6,015 nucleotides of DNA, from assembly GCA_008501835.1 (NCBI GenBank), contig QQUB01000182.1, positions 1 to 6,015 of the forward strand, in the 5' to 3' direction. Made by a program: the position numbers and the translations under genes. A model generated the notes under the pieces. The model was not told the origin of the DNA, did not search any database, and saw only the letters and a program-made list of their open reading frames with translations. This DNA comes from Bacteroidota bacterium (GTDB lineage Bacteria; Bacteroidota; Bacteroidia; Chitinophagales; Saprospiraceae). This document shows, one piece after another, positions 1-6,015 of the stretch (positions are counted from its first letter, which is position 1; every line of letters starts with the position of its first letter).

Positions 1-72
1 ACTGTGACTTAACAGGACTTCTCCTATTTAGAGACTGATGCTTTATCGTTTGTTCATTATAGAGAACGTGGA

Positions 73-152
73 GATTTAAAAAATAACCGTACTCACCGAA
101 TTCATTCGGTGCGACGAGCCGAATGAATTCGGTGAGTACGAAGTTTTAAATC
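73..152. repeat. Long composite inverted repeat with self-palindromic arms
   Basis: Arms 88-109 and 119-140 are exact reverse complements (22 bp) around the loop TGCGACGAG. Each arm also contains a small palindrome of its own: CCGAAT-TC-ATTCGG at 96-109 and CCGAAT-GA-ATTCGG at 119-132. The element can therefore fold either as one long hairpin or as two short hairpins side by side. Each arm holds an EcoRI-type GAATTC core. An outer 9-bp pairing (73-81 with 144-152) flanks a small internal bulge. The shape resembles REP/BIME-like or MITE-like intergenic repeats, but only one copy lies in this window, so repetition in the genome is inferred and not seen. Confidence 0.75.
78..140 (-). terminator. 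Probable intrinsic terminator of the yceI-like gene
   Basis: Read on the minus strand, a perfect 22-bp stem (arms 140-119 and 109-88, 9-base loop 110-118) begins five bases after the TAA stop of the YceI-family gene. It is followed, after the short GGTTA stretch, by a run of six T (83-78). Stem plus T-run just past a stop is the layout of a Rho-independent terminator. The stem is much longer than most terminators need, so the element may be a repetitive palindrome that also serves as a terminator. A second, outer 9-bp pairing (73-81 with 144-152) includes the stop codon region and would extend the structure. Confidence 0.6.
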
Positions 153-805
153 ATCCTCAAAGAAACCTCCAGGTCAAAAACATCTTTAATGGCCCGGTCC
201 CCAAGGTTGTCGAAGAAACTTCCGGAGCCGTATTTGATTCCGAATTTGGTTCTGTCAACAGGAACGGTCCCTTCAAAGGTATTGTCTTTCAATACTGCAG
301 GGAAAGTGATTTCATTGGTTACTCCTTTGATGGTCAAATTACCGCTGATCTGGAAATTATTACCTTCTGCTGTGGAATTGGTAATTTCAAAAGAAGCATC
401 AGGAAACTGGTTAACATCAAAAAAATCAGGATCCATCAGATGGTCGGCAAGCCTGGATTTATCTTTGTTAGCTTTCTCTTCTGAAACCTCCTCACCTTTG
501 TCCATTAAGTCAGTGGTTTTGATGGATTTCATGTCCACGACGAACTTCCCTCCGGTCAAAGCGCCTTTCTCAAATTGCAAATTACCTTCTTTCAGGGCTA
601 TGGTTCCCCCGTGGTTCCCCATGATTTTATATCCTTTCCAGTAGAGTGAACTCGCCTCCAGGTCAACGGCTTGACTACCGTCAAAGGACGCAGCGGTGGT
701 CGGTGTTTCGGTGGCAGGAGTATTTTCCTTTGATACTTCATTATTGCAGGAGATAACAAAAAATGGCAGTGCTGCTACCATTAATACTTTAATTGAAAAT
801 TTCAT
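146..805 (-). CDS. YceI-family lipoprotein (polyisoprenoid/lipid-binding fold)
   Basis: This 219-residue protein starts with a lipoprotein signal peptide: positive n-region MKFSIK, hydrophobic stretch 7-18, and lipobox VISC with the lipidated cysteine at Cys20. A Thr/Pro/Ser-rich linker (about 23-42) leads into a YceI domain spanning about 46-217. Family features visible are HGGT (65-68), the GALTGGKFVVDMKSI segment (81-95), the HLMDPDFFDV..FPDASFE segment (122-140), NLTIKGV (156-162) and VDRTKFGIKYGS (183-194). YceI proteins are small beta-barrel lipocalin-like proteins that bind isoprenoid or other amphiphilic ligands; the ligand here cannot be told. Residue +2 after the cysteine is Asn, so nothing suggests inner-membrane retention and an outer-membrane anchor is likely. 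The ATG at 803-805 is chosen because it begins the signal peptide. No Shine-Dalgarno is visible, as is usual in Bacteroidota. The gene is monocistronic as far as seen, divergent from the hybrid sensor gene and followed by a strong hairpin. Family assignment is firm; physiological role is open. Confidence 0.93.
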   Translation of the reverse strand: MKFSIKVLMVAALPFFVISCNNEVSKENTPATETPTTAASFDGSQAVDLEASSLYWKGYKIMGNHGGTIALKEGNLQFEKGALTGGKFVVDMKSIKTTDLMDKGEEVSEEKANKDKSRLADHLMDPDFFDVNQFPDASFEITNSTAEGNNFQISGNLTIKGVTNEITFPAVLKDNTFEGTVPVDRTKFGIKYGSGSFFDNLGDRAIKDVFDLEVSLRMI

Positions 806-833
806 GAATATTTAGTTTGGTTTAAAAACGGGG

Positions 834-841
834 CGAAGGTA
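834..841 (-). promoter_or_regulatory. Candidate -7 element for the YceI-family gene
   Basis: On the minus strand this reads TACCTTCG, one mismatch from the Bacteroidota -7 consensus TAnnTTTG. It would place transcription start roughly 20 bases before the ATG, a normal leader length. No clear TTG -33 element is found at the usual distance (about 19 bases further upstream, near 861-863), so the assignment rests on one box and its position. Confidence 0.35.
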
Positions 842-1028
842 AGATTTTGAAAAACCAGATGCTGGATTTTTCTCCAAACAACAGAAATAAACTGGTAAAC
901 GTCAGGAGGAGTTTTTCAAGTTAGATCCTTATCCAGGATTCCCGGAATTCTACACTTATTTTTGAAGATTTCAAGAATGGTAAAAAATCACTTTTATTAT
1001 TTTCCTTTTGTAAAAAGTTAGGGTGAGT

Positions 1029-1057
1029 GAAGTTAATGAACTTCCTTGTTCGAAGTT
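1029..1057. promoter_or_regulatory. Candidate operator: three GAAGTT half-sites
   Basis: The hexamer GAAGTT occurs at 1029-1034 and 1052-1057, and its reverse complement AACTTC at 1039-1044. This gives an inverted pair GAAGTTaatgAACTTC followed by a third half-site. The two direct copies are 23 bases apart, about two helical turns, and their right flanks are also alike (AATGAACTT versus TAATGCTTT). AraC-type regulators commonly bind direct repeats about two turns apart. The cluster overlaps the proposed -33 TTG at 1046-1048, where a regulator could act. It may serve autoregulation by the hybrid protein, but no binding is demonstrated. Confidence 0.35.
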
Positions 1058-1075
1058 TAATGCTTTACACCTTTG
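1046..1075 (+). promoter_or_regulatory. Candidate promoter of the hybrid sensor gene
   Basis: TTG at 1046-1048 and CACCTTTG at 1068-1075 are separated by 19 bases. They match the Bacteroidota primary-sigma pattern TTG-N19-TAnnTTTG with one mismatch (C for the first T). Transcription would start near 1080-1085 and leave a leader of about 200 bases before the ATG at 1287, which is long. A promoter closer to the gene was looked for; TAGCTTTC at 1242-1249 has the right shape with one mismatch but no -33 partner. Confidence 0.4.
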
Positions 1076-1167
1076 CGATCTGTGTTATCCGACGATCATG
1101 GTCCGTATGATTGATGGTTGGCACACTCTCCAATATTTTACGTAAATTAGATGTCACATTACCAGAT

Positions 1168-1214
1168 AAAAAGTAAATGCAAACTGTTTTTAGTTTCTCC
1201 CCCTTTTACTTTTT
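1168..1214 (+). repeat. A+T-rich nested inverted repeat in the leader of the hybrid sensor gene
   Basis: AAAAAGTAAA (1168-1177) and TTTACTTTTT (1205-1214) are perfect 10-bp reverse complements. Inside their loop, AAACT (1181-1185) and AGTTT (1192-1196) pair as well, giving a nested stem. The right arm runs into six T (1210-1215). As RNA the structure would sit about 70 bases before the start codon and could be a leader hairpin or weak attenuator. As DNA it could be a regulator site. Its low G+C means the stem is not strong, and chance is a real possibility in A+T-rich sequence. Confidence 0.35.
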
Positions 1215-1286
1215 TATTAACGGCCAAAAGAATAATTAACGTAGCTTTCCTGAGCATTTGATATACACCTGAAACGTAAACCCTAA

Positions 1287-4200
1287 ATGATAAATTCGAT
1301 CCCTTCCCGGTTACGGATTAAAGGAAAAAGACTCCTCCCAATAAAGATCAATCTTGTCTTTATTGTCTTGCTGTTTGGTTTTCACTTTTCAGGTAATTTG
1401 TCTGCCCAGGACTATATTCTCAACCTTCAGCAATACGGTATAGAAGAAGGCTTATCCCATCGTCAGGTCAATTGCGTGGTGAAGGATGATCAGGGCTTTT
1501 TATGGCTTGGCACTCCCTTCGGGTTGAATCGCTTTGATGGCTATGAGTTTGAATGGTGGACAAAGGAAAAAAATGGTTTGCCAAACAATTATGTCCAAAA
1601 TCTGGCCATAGATGCGGCTGGTGACCTTTGGATTATCCAATCAAGTTTGCGCATTGGGTTTTATAATTCTCAATCGATTTCTATCCTGGATACAAAACAA
1701 GGCACTTTAAAAACCATAGAAGAAAAGTTAGGAGAAGCGATGCCCGTTCCGGTTCAGGATGTCGGAGGGGCTATTTTGAAAGACAAAGAAAGCGTCTTGT
1801 ACTTCGGAACCGGAAACGGGGCACGAATGTTGTCCTATCACCCTGATGACGGTCTTCAGGTTTTTCCATTAGATACGTTTAAAAACTTTATGCCAAGAGG
1901 CATAACTACCGGGCAAACCATTTGGGGCATTGCCAATGGTGACCATTTGATCGAAGTAAGTACCGAAGGTCAAATTTTGCAGACTTATCATCATCCGATT
2001 AACTTCAGCTGGCGAAATGTAGTCGTGATTGGTAACGAAGTCTTCTTTGAAGGCAACAAACAAAACAATACGATTACCTTCTTTAAAATTGACGAAAATG
2101 GACAATTGCATGAATTTACAGACGAAGAACTGCCCATTTCGACAGCTCAATTGGATCATAAAATCAAACAGCTCAATTATGATCCACATCAGGAACGATT
2201 GTGGATGGTAAGTAAAGAGTTGCTACCCATTGTAAATTTTGAACAAGGAAAACTACTCGATTTTTACGATGAATACCCACACCTGGTCAGGGACCGGGGA
2301 ATTGGTTGGCGAGGTATATTGTTTGAACCTTCCGGTGACACCTGGTTGGGAGGAGATTTTGGATTATATCACATAAACATCCATCCAAATAAATTTTCCA
2401 GGTATCTATTTGAAAAGGACTGGGGGACTTCCGAAGGGGAGGCAAACAATATCAGCTGCAGAGGGATTTTTATCAATGGTGATAAACTTTACATAAATAC
2501 CGAAAGGTATGGATTGCACACCATTGATGTTGATGGTTATTTCAAGGATAGGGAGGCTTCAACGAAAGCTTTTGATGTAAGGATGACTCCACAAATGCGC
2601 AGTGCCTACGCTTTGCTTAATAGTAAGCGAGATATGCTCTGGATAGGTCAATATGGTCTTCAACAATTCGACAAAGAGACGGAAATCCTGAATAAGTTAT
2701 TTGCCAACGCTCCTAATAAAGCACTGGAAGTCATTTGGACCATTTATGAAGACAGACGATCAATCTTGTGGTTAGGGGGATCTATAGGACTGGAATATTT
2801 CGATCCCCAAAGCAATACTTTGCATCTTTTTGAAAAGTACAACGAGTTCCAAATCCTGGCGGAAAGTGAGATCATGCACATAGGCGAAGATCGAAACGGT
2901 CATATTTGGATATGCAGTAATACCGGTTTATACACCCTCGACATTAATGCAGGAATAACAGCCAGATATTGGTCAGGAGGCACTGGAGAGTATTATTTTC
3001 CGCATGACAAGTATTATCACTTTCATCACGATAAAGACGATGTTTACTGGCTTGCAACAGCCGGTGGCGGTATGATCCGTTGGGATAAGGCTAACAAACA
3101 GGTTCGACAGTTCACCAAAGTAGATGGCTTATCCAATAACGTTATTTATGCCATTTATGAAGGTAATCATGGGCACCTTTGGATGAGTAGTGATTATGGA
3201 ATCATTCAGTTTGATAAAAAAACCTACCAATCACAAGCTTATCTTAGAGAGGATGGCATTACCCACAATGAATTCAATCGCATATCTCATTTCCAGGCAG
3301 CAGATGGCAGAATTTATTTTGGAGGATTAAATGGTGTTACCGCCTTCCATCCTGATGATTTTCACCAATTTGATACCCTGAATAATGCGCCTTTACAAAT
3401 TACAGAATTCCAGCAATTTGATGGAACCGCCAATCAATTGATAGATAAATTAGTTCAACTTCGTCAGCAAAATGAAATCCGCCTTAAACCCAACGATCGT
3501 TTTTTCAGGTTGGGGTTTTCCTTACTTACCTACGAAGCTCCCCAACAAATTCAATATGCCTATAAAATTGAAGGTGTAGATAAGGATTGGGCTTATCAAC
3601 GCGAACCCTTTATTCGAATGGGGCGACTTCCCTATGGAAGACATACTTTAAAGATCAAAGGCCAGGCAGCCAATGGGCAATGGTCTTCTCAGGTTTTGTC
3701 AATACCTGTTATTTCAATCCGGCCCTTTTATCTGCAAAACTGGTTTTTATTATTGGCTGGTTTGGTTTTATTGGGAATCATCTTCCTTGGGTTTAAGTGG
3801 CGTACATGGAAATACAAACAGGAACAACAAAGGCTGGAAGAAGAGGTTGCCAGACAAACGGCTACAATTAGGGAGCAGTCCCAAAAATTAAAAGAATTAG
3901 ATGCTTTAAAGTCCAGGTTTTATACCAATATCACTCATGAATTCCGAACACCGCTCACCGTCATTATGGGAGTGGTCGAAAATATAAAAGGGTATTTAAA
4001 GGAACGCCAGCTGATCCGGCGAAACAGTGAGAACCTGCTCCGCCTGGTCAACGAATTATTAGATCTCTCAAAACTGGAAAGCGGGACCTTGAAATTGGAT
4101 GAGGTTCAGGGGGATATCATCAACTATCTTCGCTATTTGACGGAATCATTTTATTCTCTGGCAGAAGAGCGGAAACTTCGGCTTACATTTTATTCTGAAG

Positions 4201-5474
4201 AATCTGAATTGATCATGGATTATGATGAAGAAAAAGTCCAGCATATTATTTACAATTTGTTATCCAATGCGCTGAAGTTTACCAACAAGGGTGGTAAAGT
4301 AATCCTGCACACTCGCAAAATGGGAGATGAAGAGAAGCCGTTCTTGCAGCTGAAAATACAAGATACCGGTATCGGTATTCCACCAAAAGAACTGCCCTAT
4401 ATCTTTAACCGCTTCTACCAGGCAGATGGTTCGACTACCCGAAAGGGAGAAGGGACTGGAATAGGATTGTCATTAACCAAGGAACTGATTACCTTAATGG
4501 AAGGCAAAATTCAAGTTAAGAGTGTTTTGGGTCAGGGTACCGAATTTACCGTCATTTTACCAATCCATCGCAAAACAGGAACCATCCAGGTAGATAAAAA
4601 ATTGCTTGCTTCCCCAAAAATGTCAGAAGGTTCAATAATGGATGCTGATGCTTCTATCGAACCTGCTGAAGAGGAGGCTGCACTTGTGACCGAAAACGAT
4701 GACAAACCATTATTGCTTATCATTGAAGATAACCAGGATGTCATTACCTATATCAAATCTATCCTTACAAAGAATTATCAGGTATCAACAGCCGAAGATG
4801 GTCAGGCAGGCATTGATAGTGCTTTGGAAATCATCCCTGATATCATTATCACGGATGTAATGATGCCCCAAAAAGATGGCTACGAAGTATGTGCTGCCTT
4901 GAAGTCGGATGAGCGCACCAGTCATATTCCTATTGTGATGTTGACTGCCAAGGCTACGGCTTCCGATCGCATTGCCGGTCTTAAAACAGGAGCAGACGCT
5001 TACCTGATGAAACCTTTTGACAAGGAGGAACTTTTTGTCCGTCTGGAAAAGCTGATCGAATTACGAAAAGCCCTGCAAAAGAAATATGCGCTTAGCCTAT
5101 CAGCTGATGCTTTCCGGCCTGGAGATGATGTGGTTGATAAAGAGCCAGATCTAAATGATCTTTTTATCCAAAAAATCCAAAAAGTGATCGACGAAAAAAT
5201 GGATGATGCTGAATTGGGTATTCTGGATCTTTGTCGTGCAGTACAGTTGAGTCATACACAGGTCTATAGAAAAGTTAAAGCACTCACCGGTGATCACCCA
5301 ACTGGTTTTATTCGAAAAGCAAGGCTGAAAAAGGCGAAAGAGTTACTGCTCACAACGGATCTGAATATCTCCGAAATTGCCTACGACGTCGGTTTTACCG
5401 ATCCGAATTACTTTTCCCGGGCATTTTCACAGGAATTTCGCCTTTCTCCATCTGCAATGCGCAAAAGAATGTAA
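1287..5474 (+). CDS. Hybrid two-component system sensor kinase/response regulator (HTCS)
   Basis: One 1395-residue chain holds a whole phosphorelay. In order: an N-terminal signal peptide or anchor (hydrophobic 21-38, possible cleavage after NLSA at 40); a periplasmic region of about 11 clear and 3 diverged Reg_prop repeats (about 42-690; typical LWLG/LWIG..GL..FD cores), 14 in all, fitting two seven-bladed propellers; a Y_Y_Y domain (about 735-810); a membrane segment (about 818-837); a coiled coil (about 840-875); HisKA with phospho-accepting His884 in HEFRTPL; HATPase_c with N-box Asn990/Asn994, DTGIG (1026-1030) and GEGTGIG (1054-1060); an acidic linker (about 1112-1140); a receiver with Glu1147/Asp1148, phospho-acceptor Asp1190, Thr1220 and Lys1242; and an AraC-type double helix-turn-helix (about 1290-1395). 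All catalytic residues are present, so the protein should be active. The ATG is the only Met or usual alternative start before the signal sequence; an A-rich stretch, not a Shine-Dalgarno, precedes it. Relatives usually sense oligosaccharides and switch on polysaccharide-utilisation loci, but none is visible here, so ligand and targets are unknown. Confidence 0.96.
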   Translation: MINSIPSRLRIKGKRLLPIKINLVFIVLLFGFHFSGNLSAQDYILNLQQYGIEEGLSHRQVNCVVKDDQGFLWLGTPFGLNRFDGYEFEWWTKEKNGLPNNYVQNLAIDAAGDLWIIQSSLRIGFYNSQSISILDTKQGTLKTIEEKLGEAMPVPVQDVGGAILKDKESVLYFGTGNGARMLSYHPDDGLQVFPLDTFKNFMPRGITTGQTIWGIANGDHLIEVSTEGQILQTYHHPINFSWRNVVVIGNEVFFEGNKQNNTITFFKIDENGQLHEFTDEELPISTAQLDHKIKQLNYDPHQERLWMVSKELLPIVNFEQGKLLDFYDEYPHLVRDRGIGWRGILFEPSGDTWLGGDFGLYHINIHPNKFSRYLFEKDWGTSEGEANNISCRGIFINGDKLYINTERYGLHTIDVDGYFKDREASTKAFDVRMTPQMRSAYALLNSKRDMLWIGQYGLQQFDKETEILNKLFANAPNKALEVIWTIYEDRRSILWLGGSIGLEYFDPQSNTLHLFEKYNEFQILAESEIMHIGEDRNGHIWICSNTGLYTLDINAGITARYWSGGTGEYYFPHDKYYHFHHDKDDVYWLATAGGGMIRWDKANKQVRQFTKVDGLSNNVIYAIYEGNHGHLWMSSDYGIIQFDKKTYQSQAYLREDGITHNEFNRISHFQAADGRIYFGGLNGVTAFHPDDFHQFDTLNNAPLQITEFQQFDGTANQLIDKLVQLRQQNEIRLKPNDRFFRLGFSLLTYEAPQQIQYAYKIEGVDKDWAYQREPFIRMGRLPYGRHTLKIKGQAANGQWSSQVLSIPVISIRPFYLQNWFLLLAGLVLLGIIFLGFKWRTWKYKQEQQRLEEEVARQTATIREQSQKLKELDALKSRFYTNITHEFRTPLTVIMGVVENIKGYLKERQLIRRNSENLLRLVNELLDLSKLESGTLKLDEVQGDIINYLRYLTESFYSLAEERKLRLTFYSEESELIMDYDEEKVQHIIYNLLSNALKFTNKGGKVILHTRKMGDEEKPFLQLKIQDTGIGIPPKELPYIFNRFYQADGSTTRKGEGTGIGLSLTKELITLMEGKIQVKSVLGQGTEFTVILPIHRKTGTIQVDKKLLASPKMSEGSIMDADASIEPAEEEAALVTENDDKPLLLIIEDNQDVITYIKSILTKNYQVSTAEDGQAGIDSALEIIPDIIITDVMMPQKDGYEVCAALKSDERTSHIPIVMLTAKATASDRIAGLKTGADAYLMKPFDKEELFVRLEKLIELRKALQKKYALSLSADAFRPGDDVVDKEPDLNDLFIQKIQKVIDEKMDDAELGILDLCRAVQLSHTQVYRKVKALTGDHPTGFIRKARLKKAKELLLTTDLNISEIAYDVGFTDPNYFSRAFSQEFRLSPSAMRKRM

Positions 5475-5596
5475 ATCAGTTATTTACAAATTATCTTCTA
5501 TTCTTTTTGCAATCCCAATGCTAGATTTTTTTATTCTTCGCAATAATCGTCTAGAGCCTTGCAACCCTTGTCCAGTAGCTTGATGCTTGCTGCTCC

Positions 5597-5604
5597 CATC
5601 TTTG
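5597..5604 (+). promoter_or_regulatory. Candidate -7 element for the small AraC-type gene
   Basis: CATCTTTG matches TAnnTTTG with one mismatch, the same C-for-T change as in the candidate promoter of the hybrid sensor gene. It lies 44 bases before the preferred ATG. TTG triplets upstream are at 5568-5570 and 5580-5582, leaving spacers of 26 and 14 bases, neither ideal, so confidence is limited. Its last four bases are the first four of the symmetric dyad described next. Confidence 0.3.
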
Positions 5605-5638
5605 TGGTGTACTCAATAATTATTCATAACACCACAAA
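5601..5638. promoter_or_regulatory. Symmetric 38-base dyad ahead of the small AraC-type gene
   Basis: TTTGTGGTGT (5601-5610) and ACACCACAAA (5629-5638) are perfect 10-bp reverse complements. Exactly midway, on the same axis (between 5619 and 5620), sits a second perfect palindrome AATAATTATT (5615-5624). Only the two 4-base joints (5611-5614, 5625-5628) break the symmetry. The dyad ends 10 bases before the ATG at 5649 and overlaps a possible -7 element. It could be an operator for a dimeric regulator, or a leader hairpin close to the start codon. It is not followed by a T-run, so it does not look like a terminator of the upstream gene. Confidence 0.55.
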
Positions 5639-5648
5639 ACCTTACATC

Positions 5649-6015
5649 ATGTTTTCAGAACAGCCAATTGCACTTAACTACCAACATCAAAGGTTTCAAA
5701 CTTCAAAAAAATCGTTACTGCCAGAAAGAGATGCCTTTATTAAAAAAGTCAGGCATTTAATCCAAATAAATTTCGATAATGAACTATTTGATGCTGCTTG
5801 TCTTGCCAGTAAAGTCCATCTGAGCGTTTCCCAACTCAACCGCAAATTAAATACGCTAATTCAGCAACCGGCCGGGCAACTCATCTGGGAAATGAAGATG
5901 GCCTATGCTGCTGAACTTTTAACGAAATATGACGCTACCATTGGAGAAATTGCCTTTCAGGTAGGCTATAAAAACCAGGCTCACTTTTGCCGCAGTTTTA
6001 AGAGACGGTACGGTT
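5649..6015 (+). CDS. Stand-alone AraC-type helix-turn-helix regulator (3' end missing)
   Basis: An open frame of 122 codons runs off the right edge with no stop. A short leader (1-25, MFSEQPIALN...) is followed by an AraC/XylS-type DNA-binding domain from about 28. The first helix-turn-helix lies near 48-70 (LASKVHLSVSQLNRKLNTL) and the second near 97-120 (IGEIAFQVGYKNQAHFCRSF), followed by KRRYG, which is close to the usual domain end. No ligand-binding or receiver domain precedes it, so it appears to be a bare DNA-binding module. It aligns without gaps to the C-terminal domain of the upstream hybrid protein, with about 27 identities over some 92 positions counted by hand. The ATG at 5649 is preferred because the protein then starts just before the domain. 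An in-frame ATG at 5583 would add 22 residues (MLAAPIFVVYSIII...), hydrophobic and running through the dyad. The 174-base gap to the hybrid gene, with its own promoter candidate, leaves cotranscription undecided. Family is firm; target genes are unknown. Confidence 0.88.
   Translation, partial: MFSEQPIALNYQHQRFQTSKKSLLPERDAFIKKVRHLIQINFDNELFDAACLASKVHLSVSQLNRKLNTLIQQPAGQLIWEMKMAYAAELLTKYDATIGEIAFQVGYKNQAHFCRSFKRRYG

Larger units (their letters stand above)
806..1286. other. Divergent intergenic region, no gene found
   Basis: These 481 bases separate the YceI-family gene (minus) from the hybrid sensor gene (plus) and must hold the promoters of both. No open frame of credible length or protein character is present. 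The longest item noted is a 15-codon frame at 1098-1145 with no supporting signal. Structures seen are a -7-like box for the minus-strand gene (834-841), a weak ATCCT/AGGAT hairpin (925-939), a cluster of GAAGTT half-sites (1029-1057), a plus-strand promoter candidate (1046-1075), an A+T-rich nested hairpin (1168-1214), and a short direct repeat ATTAACG at 1216-1222 and 1235-1241. No tRNA-like or known riboswitch structure was recognised. Confidence 0.7.

Noticed and set aside
1..72. Possible end or start of another gene at the left edge
   Set aside because: All plus-strand frames hit stops within the first few dozen bases. On the minus strand the only ATG noted gives a five-codon frame. Nothing codable is supported.
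189..644. 151-residue open frame on the plus strand
   Set aside because: It lies wholly antisense within the YceI-family gene, which has a clear signal peptide and domain. The antisense product has no recognisable domain character.
925..939. ATCCT-TATCC-AGGAT hairpin in the divergent region
   Set aside because: A 5-bp stem with no T-run and no tie to a promoter box is too short to support a function.
1098..1145. 15-codon frame in the leader of the hybrid sensor gene, a possible leader peptide
   Set aside because: It has no start signal, no run of a regulatory amino acid and no coupling to a terminator structure. Short frames of this size are expected by chance.
1869..2189. 106-residue minus-strand frame and other frames of 60-72 residues inside the hybrid gene (2029-2211, 3587-3796, 3673-3891, 4532-4744)
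   Set aside because: All overlap strongly supported propeller, membrane or kinase coding sequence in another frame, and none shows a domain.
5521..5554. CTAGA/TCTAG and TTATT/AATAA pairings with a T-run after the hybrid gene, considered as its terminator
   Set aside because: The stems are only 5 bp and A+T-rich, and the T-run lies inside the loop or before the stem instead of after it. No convincing forward terminator is seen between the two plus-strand genes.
5377..5583. 68-residue plus-strand frame across the end of the hybrid gene
   Set aside because: Its first half overlaps the second helix-turn-helix of the hybrid protein in another frame, and the rest is low-complexity spacer sequence.

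Overview
The window comes from a member of the phylum Bacteroidota. The evidence is a full-length hybrid two-component system protein (sensor propeller, histidine kinase, receiver and AraC-type DNA-binding domain in one chain), start codons preceded by A-rich sequence instead of a Shine-Dalgarno, and promoter candidates of the TTG / TAnnTTTG type. The composition (moderate A+T) and the style of these elements would suit a Saprospiria/Chitinophagia-like lineage, but that finer placement is a guess.

Layout. Positions 1-145 carry no gene. They hold a long, perfect inverted repeat (88-140) that lies just past the stop codon of the gene to its right and reads as its terminator. At 146-805, on the minus strand, is a lipoprotein of the YceI family. 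Positions 806-1286 are a 481-base divergent intergenic region. It holds a promoter candidate for each direction, a cluster of three GAAGTT/AACTTC half-sites, and an A+T-rich nested hairpin in the leader of the plus-strand gene. At 1287-5474, on the plus strand, is the 1395-residue hybrid sensor/regulator, with every signature residue of the kinase and receiver intact. Positions 5475-5648 are a 174-base spacer with a symmetric 38-base dyad. From 5649 to the right edge, on the plus strand, runs an unfinished small AraC-type regulator made almost entirely of the DNA-binding domain.

How the parts may work together. The hybrid protein should sense a ligand in the periplasm with its propeller region and pass a phosphate from His884 to Asp1190. 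It should then bind DNA with its C-terminal AraC domain. In Bacteroidota such proteins usually control polysaccharide-utilisation loci, but no SusC/SusD pair or glycoside hydrolase is visible here, so its targets are unknown. The stand-alone AraC-type protein downstream resembles the hybrid's own DNA-binding domain at roughly 30% identity (hand count). The two may form a local regulatory pair. The YceI lipoprotein is divergently transcribed and need not be functionally linked.

No RNA gene, insertion sequence, CRISPR array or wholly new system was recognised. The most interesting signals are the composite palindromes in the non-coding stretches.
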